A stretch of DNA of 15,894 bases, taken from contig CAZHMN010000071.1 of the NCBI GenBank assembly GCA_964533705.1, positions 1 to 15,894 of the forward strand. Direction: 5' to 3'. How positions within the stretch are numbered: position 1 is the stretch's first letter; every line of letters begins with the position of its first letter. Of the stretch, positions 8,167 through 15,700 are shown in pieces. Made by a program: the position numbers and the translations under genes. The notes under the pieces were generated by a model. That model made no database searches. It had not been told where the DNA came from and was given only the letters and a program-made list of their open reading frames with translations. The stretch is from CAZHMN01 sp964533705 (lineage in GTDB: Bacteria > Electryoneota > B3-LCP).

Positions 8167-10110
8167 ATGGTGAGAAAATCTTATCTTGTGTTGGTGCTAA
8201 TCCTCATACCCGGCCTTCTGTTGGCAACCCCGAACAGTCCGGCCAAGCGCCCCGACGTCAGCATCCCCATCCCCACCGGAGATGAAGTCGTCACTGCCCC
8301 GGTGGCATTCCCCCCCTACAACCTGCCGATCATGGACGGAACCGATGACGTCATCGGCGATACGCTGACCATCGGAACGAGCTGGTATGACATTCAGCAC
8401 AACGGCACCATCGGCCGCATGGTGGAGAAGAGCGATGACGGTTATCTCCACTTCATCTGGATGAATGGCTTGAACAGTGGAGCATCCAATCGCCACATCT
8501 ACTACAACGTCATTGATCCCTCCGGGACGCAGCTCTGGCCCTATGAGGGATATCCGGTGGAATCATCCGCCAAAGCTGGTTACACCACCATGGACGTGGA
8601 TTACGGCGGCATCGCCTTCCCGGCCTTTCACCAGACCATGATAACGGGCGGAGATTACTGGACGGCGGTGGCCTGCGACTTCTTCCCGCATTCCGGCGCT
8701 TTTCTGGTTTATGAGGCACCACCCGTCAGCGGCCTGATTGAGGTCATCTGGCCTCGCATCCAGTTCAGCAGCAATCAGTCAATCCACGTTCTGAGCACGG
8801 AGAACCCCGCTTCTGGTGTGGCGGGCGATCCCCAGCGCCACTACTACATCAAGGGCGAGTACGATCCGGTCGGTTTCAGCATCAGCTATGACCCGGAGTG
8901 GGAACTGATGACCTGGACGATGACCATCGCCGGCGATCTGGCCACTTCAGAGGTTTCCGATCGCGTCGCCTTCGCCTGGACCTACTGCCGTGATGAAGGC
9001 TTCCCCACAACTGGCGATTTTTCCCAGCGTAACAATGACATCTATGTGCTAATTGACGATGACGGACAGGATTTCAACTTCACAGACGCCTTCAACCTGA
9101 CTCAGTTCATCGAGCCGGATTTGAGTTTCCTGCCGGATACGGTTCTGGCCGATATGGACACTCTGAGGGCCTACACCGACCTGAACATTTTCATTGACCA
9201 GGATGATTGGGTGCACGTAGTTTTCACCACCCCTTCATACTTCGAACTTGAGGGAACGACCTACTGGCATCCTTCCATCATCTGGCACTGGTCGGAGCAG
9301 TTCCCCGGTGAATTCCATATCGTTCACAACGCCTTTGACGACTGGGATTGGAACTATACCGACTGCGGAGCCTGGAACGTGAAAGCGCAGCGTCCCTCCA
9401 TCGCTCAGGATCCCTCAACGGGTAACCTCTACTGCATGTATCAGGTATATGACTGCGATACCACTGCGCTCAGTTCTGCAGGCTGGCCTTCTGGTGAAAT
9501 CTACCTCTCGATGTCAGAAGATGGCGGCGAGAACTGGTCGGTTGGCCTGAATGTCACCAATACCGTAACGCCGCGCAATGCACCTCCGGGCGAGTGCCTC
9601 TCTGAAATCACACCGTCTATGGCGAAGCTGGTTGACGGCACCTGTCACATCGAATACGTGCTGGATCGCGATGCCGGTACAGTCGTCCAGAATGAAGGCA
9701 CCTGGACCTTGAACGAAGTCAAGTACCACAGCGTGGACGTGGATTTGCTCTCGCCAACACCTTACGTGCCGCAGGACGTCCCCTTCCACGTCGAGCATAG
9801 CCCATATCAGCCGGGTATCCCTGGCGCCAAGCGCCTGGAGACGCCCAAGAACTTCGCTCTGGGACAGAACTATCCCAACCCCTTCAACCCGATGACGACG
9901 ATCACCTTCTCACTGGATCAGGTCAGCGAAGTTTCGCTTAAGGTTTACAACCTGATGGGGAAAGAGATCGCCACATTGGCAGCGGGCACTTACGGCACCG
10001 GCCAGCACACCGTTATCTTTGACGGCTCCAACCTGGCCTCCGGCCTCTACATTTACAAGCTGGAAGCCGCCGGTCGAACCTTAGAACGCAAGATGCTGCT
10101 GCTGAAGTAA
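8167..10110 (+). CDS. Secreted beta-rich protein with T9SS-type sorting domain, copy 1
   Basis: 647 residues. Residues 1-20 are a signal peptide (cleavage LLA-TP). Residues ~45-535 are rich in Trp, Tyr, Asp and Gly in short beta-like segments and hold an Asp-box, SEDGGENW (450-457), found in sialidase-like beta-propellers. The repeated feel of HPSIIWHW and AQRPSIAQDPSTGNLYCMYQ also suits a propeller. No catalytic residues can be assigned, so it may be a binding or surface-layer-like protein rather than an enzyme. Residues ~560-647 are a C-terminal sorting domain: FALGQNYPNPFNP, VSLKVYNLMGKEI, then GLYIYKLEAAGRTLERKMLLLK. By family knowledge this directs export by type IX secretion and surface attachment. 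It has its own promoter, Shine-Dalgarno and terminator, so is probably monocistronic. The paralog at 10558 is very similar across most of its length. The specific function is unknown. Confidence 0.88.
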   Translation: MVRKSYLVLVLILIPGLLLATPNSPAKRPDVSIPIPTGDEVVTAPVAFPPYNLPIMDGTDDVIGDTLTIGTSWYDIQHNGTIGRMVEKSDDGYLHFIWMNGLNSGASNRHIYYNVIDPSGTQLWPYEGYPVESSAKAGYTTMDVDYGGIAFPAFHQTMITGGDYWTAVACDFFPHSGAFLVYEAPPVSGLIEVIWPRIQFSSNQSIHVLSTENPASGVAGDPQRHYYIKGEYDPVGFSISYDPEWELMTWTMTIAGDLATSEVSDRVAFAWTYCRDEGFPTTGDFSQRNNDIYVLIDDDGQDFNFTDAFNLTQFIEPDLSFLPDTVLADMDTLRAYTDLNIFIDQDDWVHVVFTTPSYFELEGTTYWHPSIIWHWSEQFPGEFHIVHNAFDDWDWNYTDCGAWNVKAQRPSIAQDPSTGNLYCMYQVYDCDTTALSSAGWPSGEIYLSMSEDGGENWSVGLNVTNTVTPRNAPPGECLSEITPSMAKLVDGTCHIEYVLDRDAGTVVQNEGTWTLNEVKYHSVDVDLLSPTPYVPQDVPFHVEHSPYQPGIPGAKRLETPKNFALGQNYPNPFNPMTTITFSLDQVSEVSLKVYNLMGKEIATLAAGTYGTGQHTVIFDGSNLASGLYIYKLEAAGRTLERKMLLLK

Positions 10111-10134
10111 AGCGGTCAAATTTAGGAATAACAG

Positions 10135-10166
10135 AGTCGCCCCGTTCACCGGGGCGGCTTTTTTTT
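10135..10166 (+). terminator. Rho-independent terminator after copy 1
   Basis: Stem 10135-10144 with 10150-10159 (core CGCCCCG/CGGGGCG plus flanking pairs including one G-T), loop TTCAC, followed by an unbroken T run to 10166. It starts 25 bp after the stop codon. Confidence 0.93.
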
Positions 10167-10227
10167 GCCCACCATAGCTATACTGGTCTGCAAAAGTAAT
10201 TTCCGACATTATATGCCCCATGAGCTG

Positions 10228-10319
10228 TCATTCCCGCGTAAGCGGGAATCCAGGAATAATAATAACAGCAAAATAGATTCCTGCTACCTAAGGGAACTTA
10301 AGCCCTTTCGCAGGAATGA
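10228..10319. repeat. MITE/REP-like palindromic element with TCATTCC ends
   Basis: The left end reads TCATTCCCGCGTAAGCGG and contains a perfect 8-bp hairpin (10230-10237 with 10242-10249, loop GTAA). The right end, read on the other strand, starts TCATTCCTGCGAAA and contains another 8-bp stem (10277-10284 with 10310-10317) enclosing a nested AAGGG/CCCTT pair. The outer ends thus form ~14-bp imperfect terminal inverted repeats. Elements starting TCATTCCCGCGAAAGCGGGAA are scattered through many bacterial genomes. No transposase is encoded, so it is a small non-autonomous element. Confidence 0.7.
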
Positions 10320-10381
10320 ATTGTTGGTGAATTGGAAATTACTTTCGAGCATTGGTATAAAAGTATAGCCCGAAAACCCAT

Positions 10382-10431
10382 AATTACTGCAGTCCTATTC
10401 GACCAGCCCTCATTCTTTGACTGCAGTAATT
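10382..10431. repeat. Perfect 13-bp inverted repeat, possible operator
   Basis: AATTACTGCAGTC at 10382-10394 and its exact reverse complement GACTGCAGTAATT at 10419-10431, with a 24-bp spacer. Each arm holds the 8-bp palindrome ACTGCAGT, so two like sites lie 37 bp apart, about 50 bp before the promoter at 10479. This could be a paired binding site for a dimeric regulator or a cruciform. No T run follows, so it is not a typical terminator. Confidence 0.6.
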
Positions 10432-10478
10432 TAAAAGCTCTCCGATAAACCTGCGGCCATATTCGCAATTTTTTGCGC

Positions 10479-10510
10479 TTGATTTTTAACGTCTTAATGA
10501 TTTATATTGG
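10479..10510 (+). promoter_or_regulatory. Putative promoter of secreted protein copy 2
   Basis: TTGATT at 10479-10484 and TATATTGG at 10503-10510, with 21 nt between TTG and TA; close to TTG-N20-TAnnTTTG. It lies about 48 bp before the ATG at 10558. Confidence 0.45.
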
Positions 10511-10548
10511 CGATTGAGACAGTTTCTGCACCCACCCTTAATAACAAC

Positions 10549-10557
10549 GGAGGAGGT
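10549..10557 (+). promoter_or_regulatory. Shine-Dalgarno GGAGGAGGT deciding the copy 2 start
   Basis: A strong purine-rich site directly before the ATG at 10558. It and the signal peptide show that the upstream TTG at 10507, which would add 17 residues and overlap the promoter, is not the start. Confidence 0.7.
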
Positions 10558-12510
10558 ATGTTGAAGAAATCTCATTTCGCCTTTGCGCTGATTCTCGTTC
10601 CCGGTCTTCTGCTGGCATCGCCCACTGATCCGGCCAAACGCCTCGACGAAAAAATCCCCATCACCACCGGAGATGAAGTCGTTAATGCCCCGGTGGCATT
10701 CCCCCCTTACAATCTGCCAATCATGGACGGAACCGATGACGTCATCGGTGATACGCTGACCATCGGAACGACCTGGTACGACATTCAGCACAACGGCACG
10801 ACCGGACGTATGGTGGAAAAGAGTGATGACGGCTTTCTCCACTTTGTCTGGATGAACGGTCTGAACAGCGGTGCCTCAAATCGCCACATCTACTATAACG
10901 TCATTGATCCCTCGGGGACGCAGCTCTGGCCCTATGAAGGCTATCCGGTGGAATCGTCCGCCAAGGCCGGTTACACTACCCTGGACGTGGATTACGGCGG
11001 TATCGCTTTCCCGGCCTTTCATCAGACCATGATAACGGGCGGCGATTACTGGACGGCCGTGGCCTGCGACTTCTTCCCGCATTCCGGCGCTTTTCTGGTC
11101 TATCAGACGCCCCCTATATCGGGTCTTGTGGAGGTGATTTGGCCGCGCATCCAGTTCAGCAGCAATCAATCAATCCACGTTCTGGGCACTGAAAATCCCG
11201 CTTCCGGCGTGGCAGGCGCACCTCAGCGCCATTATTACATCAAAGGCGAATACGATCCGGCCGGATTCAGCATCAGCTATGATGCCGAATGGGAACTGAT
11301 GACCTGGACGCAAACTATTGCTGGCGATCTGGCCACATCGGAGGTTTCAGATCGCGTCGCCTTCGCCTGGACGCATTGCCGGGAAGAAGGCTATCCTTCA
11401 GGAGCCCCGACTTACACACAGCGCAATAACGACATTTACCTCCTGATTGACGATGACGGGCAGGATTTCAACTTCGAAGACGCCTTCAACCTAACCCAGT
11501 TCATCCCGCCCGACACCACCCTGCTCCCCGATACGACCGCGGCGGACAAGGATACTCTGCGAGCCTATACCGACCTATGCGTCTTCATTGACCAGTACGA
11601 CTGGGTGCACGTCGTCTTCACCACGCCCTCTTTCTTCGAACTGGAGGGAACCACTTACTGGCATCCTTCCATCGTCTGGCACTGGTCAGAGCAGTTCGAA
11701 GGGGAGTTCCAGGTGGTTCACAACGCCTTTGATGACTGGGATTGGAACTACGTTGATTGCGGCGCCTGGAACGTCAAAGCGCAGCGTCCTTCCCTGGGCG
11801 AGGATCCTGAAACCGGCTACCTTTACTGTATGTACCAGGTGTACGATTGCGACACCACCGCGCTGAGCGCGGCGGGCTGGCCTTCGGGTGAAATCTACAT
11901 GTCAGTATCCACCAATGGCGGCGAAGATTGGTCGGTCGGCATAAATGTCACCAATACCAGGACGCCCCAGAACGCTCCGCCCGGCCAATGCCTCTCCGAG
12001 CTGACGCCCACGATGGCCAAACTGGTTGACGGCACCTGCCATATCGAGTACGTGCTGGATCGCGATGCCGGTTGCGTCTTTCAGGATGAAGGCACCTGGA
12101 CTTTCAACGAAGTTAAATATCACAGCGTGCCTGTGGAGTTGATTCCCACCACGCCGCTCGTTCCGCAGTGGCCCGAACCCGGCAGCGTTCCTTTCCACGT
12201 GGATGACACTGTGGGAGTCCCCGGAGTCAAACAAATTGAGAGCCCCAAGAGCTTCGCTCTGAACCAGAACTACCCCAACCCCTTCAACCCGCTCACCTCG
12301 ATCACCTTCTCACTGGATCAGGTCAGCGACGTATCGCTGAAAGTGTACAACTTGAAGGGTGAAGCAGTCGCTGAATTGGCTTCCGGCGTGCACGGAACGG
12401 GCCAACATGCCGTGATTTTCGATGCTTCACAACTGGCTTCCGGCGTGTATCTCTACAAATTAGAAGCAGCCGGCAGAACGTTGGTGCGCAAGATGCTGCT
12501 GCTGAAGTGA
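10558..12510 (+). CDS. Secreted beta-rich protein with T9SS-type sorting domain, copy 2
   Basis: 650 residues from the ATG at 10558. Residues 1-20 are a signal peptide (cleavage LLA-SP). The body matches copy 1 segment by segment, but the Asp-box reads STNGGEDW (451-458), with Asn for the key Asp. Two cysteines absent from copy 1 appear at C341 (DLCVFID) and C506 (DAGCVFQ). Residues ~562-650 are the sorting domain: SFALNQNYPNPFNP, VSLKVYNLKGEAV and GVYLYKLEAAGRTLVRKMLLLK. It is expected to pass the inner membrane by Sec and the outer membrane by type IX secretion. The sequence SVPFHVDDTVGVPGVKQIE marks a linker before the tail. It has its own promoter and terminator. As for copy 1, no enzyme activity can be assigned; the divergence suggests the pair are not purely redundant. 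Confidence 0.88.
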   Translation: MLKKSHFAFALILVPGLLLASPTDPAKRLDEKIPITTGDEVVNAPVAFPPYNLPIMDGTDDVIGDTLTIGTTWYDIQHNGTTGRMVEKSDDGFLHFVWMNGLNSGASNRHIYYNVIDPSGTQLWPYEGYPVESSAKAGYTTLDVDYGGIAFPAFHQTMITGGDYWTAVACDFFPHSGAFLVYQTPPISGLVEVIWPRIQFSSNQSIHVLGTENPASGVAGAPQRHYYIKGEYDPAGFSISYDAEWELMTWTQTIAGDLATSEVSDRVAFAWTHCREEGYPSGAPTYTQRNNDIYLLIDDDGQDFNFEDAFNLTQFIPPDTTLLPDTTAADKDTLRAYTDLCVFIDQYDWVHVVFTTPSFFELEGTTYWHPSIVWHWSEQFEGEFQVVHNAFDDWDWNYVDCGAWNVKAQRPSLGEDPETGYLYCMYQVYDCDTTALSAAGWPSGEIYMSVSTNGGEDWSVGINVTNTRTPQNAPPGQCLSELTPTMAKLVDGTCHIEYVLDRDAGCVFQDEGTWTFNEVKYHSVPVELIPTTPLVPQWPEPGSVPFHVDDTVGVPGVKQIESPKSFALNQNYPNPFNPLTSITFSLDQVSDVSLKVYNLKGEAVAELASGVHGTGQHAVIFDASQLASGVYLYKLEAAGRTLVRKMLLLK

Positions 12511-12531
12511 AAAAAAGCATTCGATTTTGGT

Positions 12532-12570
12532 AAAGGCCACTCGAGCAGGGTCGAGTGGCCTTTGTTTTTT
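12532..12570 (+). terminator. Rho-independent terminator after copy 2
   Basis: A perfect 13-bp stem, AAAGGCCACTCGA at 12532-12544 with TCGAGTGGCCTTT at 12551-12563, loop GCAGGG, then a T run (12565-12570). It starts 22 bp after the stop and cleanly separates the paralog from the protease gene. Confidence 0.95.
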
Positions 12571-12615
12571 ATGCCCGGCGATGAATAAAAAAAACAGCCC
12601 CAAAATTTTTTTAAC

Positions 12616-12646
12616 TTGACTTGGCGTTGTTTTTTTACTATATTTG
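12616..12646 (+). promoter_or_regulatory. Promoter of the C25 protease gene, exact TAnnTTTG
   Basis: TTGACT at 12616-12621 and TATATTTG at 12639-12646, with 20 nt between TTG and TA. This is an exact match to the Bacteroidetes -7 consensus TAnnTTTG with a -33 TTG. It leaves a leader of about 90 nt before the ATG at 12740. Confidence 0.6.
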
Positions 12647-12724
12647 TTTTATGGGTTGAATGATCATCAAATCACACCATATTTTTATATAATTATCCGA
12701 GACAAAACTGTCGCCAACAACTAA

Positions 12725-12732
12725 GAGAAGGA
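12725..12732 (+). promoter_or_regulatory. Shine-Dalgarno GAGAAGGA for the C25 protease
   Basis: Purine-rich site ending seven bases before the ATG at 12740, which supports this start over later in-frame ATGs at 12749 and 12791. Confidence 0.55.
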
Positions 12733-12739
12733 ACGAGAC

Positions 12740-15700
12740 ATGAGAGAAATGACGAAGAGTTTGTTTGCGAAGCAGAAGAAGCTTTTCCTTATGGGTACAC
12801 TGGTGGTTCTCAGTTGCTTTCTGTTAATGCCATTCAGTGTTCTGGCGAGGGAAATCGCTTTTGAGGGTTGCTGGGGTGAAGCTGGTTTCAACCTCGTCCA
12901 TCAGGACGTTTCCGGGGTTGAAATCGTCTTCTCCGTTCCCAGCATGGAACTTACGGATATGGAGCTGGACGGGGAGATGATGCAGAATATCATCATTCCC
13001 GGAGTGGTTCTGCCCAATAACGCCGGTGCGCCTAACCTGCCCGGTACAGGCCGCTTCATCGCCATCCCGGAAGGCGCCTGGGCGGAACTTGAGGTTGTGG
13101 AATACCGCAGCGAGGTTTTCCACGACATGAACATTGCTCCGGCGTTCGAAATTCCCAGGGGCAACTACGACGGACCGCTGGTCTATAAAAAGGACAGCAA
13201 TATTTATGGTAGAAATGCTGACTATCCCGCTGAACCGGTGATCTTGAGCGAACCGGGGGAAATGCGGGGCGTTGACATCGTGCAGATTGGTATCACGCCT
13301 TTCCAGTACAACCCCGTGACGAAGGATTTGACCGTTTATAAGGACGTCCGCGTACGGGTGAATTTCTATGGTGGCAGCGGTTACTTCGGTGAGGATCGCT
13401 TGCGCAGCCGCTGGTGGGAACCGGTACTGCGGGAAAACCTGATAAACTACGAATCACTGCCCGAAGTAAATTTCTCTAAGCGGCCGAAAACCGACGAAGA
13501 CAATGTCGAGTACATCATCATCGTTCCGGATGATCCCGCATTTCTCGCCTGGGCCGACACGCTGAAGCAGTGGCGCAACGAACAGGGCATCATCACCGGC
13601 ATCACAACTCTGAGCGAAATCGGCGGAAACAATTCCACGCTGATCGAAAACTACATCAACAACGCCTACGCAACGTGGGATCCCGCGCCGGTGGCGGTGT
13701 TACTCCTGTCAGATTACCAGAGTTCCGGAGATCCCTACGGTATCACGTCTCCAACCTGGAACAATTACTGCGCTTCCGACAACATTTACGCGGACATTGT
13801 CGGCAACGATGATCTGCCCGATCTGGCCATCGCCCGTATCACCGCCCAAAATTACGGTGATCTGAGCACAATGATCAACAAGATGCTGAGCTATGAGCGC
13901 CAGCCTTACACAGATCCCGGTTTCTACAACGATCCCTTGATTGCCGGCGGCTGGCAGTCTGACCGCTGGTTTATCCTCTGCTGCGAGGTGATCTACGGGT
14001 ATTTTGAGACGATTCTGGGCAAAACTCCAGAACGCCAATATGATGGATACTCCGGCGGTGCCCCGTCCTATTGGTCCACCAACGCTAACACTTACATGAT
14101 TGTGAACTACTTCGGACCCTCCGGGCTGGGCTATATTGAAACAACTCCTTACTACCTGACCAACTGGAGCGGCAGCGCGGCAGGGATCAACAACGCCATC
14201 AATAACGGGACGTTCATCGTTCAGCACCGCGATCACGGATCGGTCACGGGATGGAGTGAGCCCTCTTACAACATCGGCAATATCAATCAGTTGACCAACA
14301 CGATGTACCCCTTTGTGTTCTCCATCAACTGCTTGACGGGACAATTTGACGGCGGCACAGAGTGCTTTGCCGAAGCCTTTCATCGCTCCGAGCACGGAGC
14401 TTTAGGAGTCATCGCTGCGTCAGATGTATCTTACTCCTTTGTGAACGACACTTATGTCTGGGGTATGTATGATAGCATGTGGCCCGACTTCGACCCGGGT
14501 TATCCCCATCCGGCCGGTGATCCGGTGGGAGAAGACAACCTTCGACCGGCCTTCGCCAACGCCAGCGGCAAGTATTACCTGGAAGCTTCATCCTGGCCCT
14601 ATAATCCCCAGAACAAAGATGAAACCTATCATCTCTTCCATCACCACGGTGATGCCTTCATAACGCTCTACTCCGAAGTGCCGCAGAGCCTCACGGTAAC
14701 GCATAACGCTGCTATCTTCGGAGGTGTCGGTGAATTCACCGTGACGGCCAATGACGGAGCGCTGATTGGACTGAGCGTGGACGGCCGGCTCATCGGCAGC
14801 GCCGACGCCACCGGAACACCGGTTACCATCACGATTGATCCGCTGGTACCGGGCCAGACGATGTTGGTGACCGTGACCAAGGCCAATTACTATCGTTATA
14901 TGGCCGAAGTCCCCGTCGTTCCCCCCGGAGGAGCGTACGTCACTTATAATTCCTGCGAGATCAACGATGCCGTTGTGGGTAACAATAACGGCCAGTGGGA
15001 TTTCGGCGAAACCGTGGATCTGACCATCGAGGTTAAGAACATCGGCGTCGAAGCGGCACCGGATGTGAACGTTTCGATCAGCACCGACGATCCGCTGGTA
15101 ACCGTTATTGACGGTTCCGAGTTTTACGGAACGGTCAATGCCGGGGATTCTGTCTCCGTGGCCGACGGTTTCCGCGTAGAAGTTGATCCTGAGGTTGAGG
15201 ATCAGCATTTCGTCTCCTTTGTGTTGGAGGCGACTTCCGGGGATTCCACCTGGGATAGTTTCTTCTCGCTGATCGTCAATTCGCCGGAGGTGACCTACGG
15301 AAATCTGGTCATCGAGGATCCGACGGGTAATAACAACGGTGCCCTGGATCCCGGCGAAACGGTTGACTTCATTCTGACCTTGACCAATGATGGAAATTCA
15401 ACCGCAGAGAATGTCGAGTTGAATCTCACAGTGAATGATCCCCAGGTTACCATCACGGGCAATCCGGGTGGCTATGGTACGCTGGTTCCGGGTGGCTCTG
15501 CTGATTACACTTACGTCGTTGAAGCAGATGCCGGTATGGGAAGCGGCACAGTTGTGACGTTTACGATGAACATCACCGCTGGCGGCGGTTATGTATCCAT
15601 TGAAGATTTCGACCTGCTGGTCGGTGATGAGCGCAACTTGCCCAGCGGCCCGGACAATCACGGCTACTGGGCCTGGGACAACAACGACGGCGGCGAATCC

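Larger units (their letters stand above)
10111..10557. other. 447-bp structured spacer between the paralogs
   Basis: Holds, in order: an intrinsic terminator (10135-10166), a MITE-like hairpin element (10228-10319), a 13-bp inverted repeat (10382-10431), a promoter (10479-10510) and a Shine-Dalgarno site. An open frame at 10165-10368 is only the repeat being translated (SFPRKRESR is the usual false product) and is not called. Confidence 0.7.
8167..12510 (+). repeat. Tandem gene duplication of the T9SS cargo gene
   Basis: Two head-to-tail genes (8167-10110 and 10558-12510) encode proteins alignable end to end, 647 and 650 residues. By eye the block from GDEVV to DDDGQDFNF (about 250 residues) differs at only some 10% of sites, including long stretches identical in DNA. 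Signal peptides, a loop near residue 325-337 and the linker before the sorting domain differ most. The 447-bp spacer is not visibly duplicated before copy 1. Confidence 0.9.

Noticed and set aside
10165..10368. Small + strand ORF of 67 codons
   Set aside because: It starts next to the terminator and translates the palindromic repeat; no Shine-Dalgarno and no protein-like composition.
10507..10557. TTG start giving 17 extra residues on copy 2
   Set aside because: It overlaps the promoter -7 element, while the ATG at 10558 has a strong ribosome-binding site and starts a signal peptide matching copy 1.
13709..15208. Long minus-strand ORFs of 228 and 206 codons
   Set aside because: They lie opposite the C25 protease, which has clear catalytic motifs; they are reverse-strand shadows caused by codon bias.
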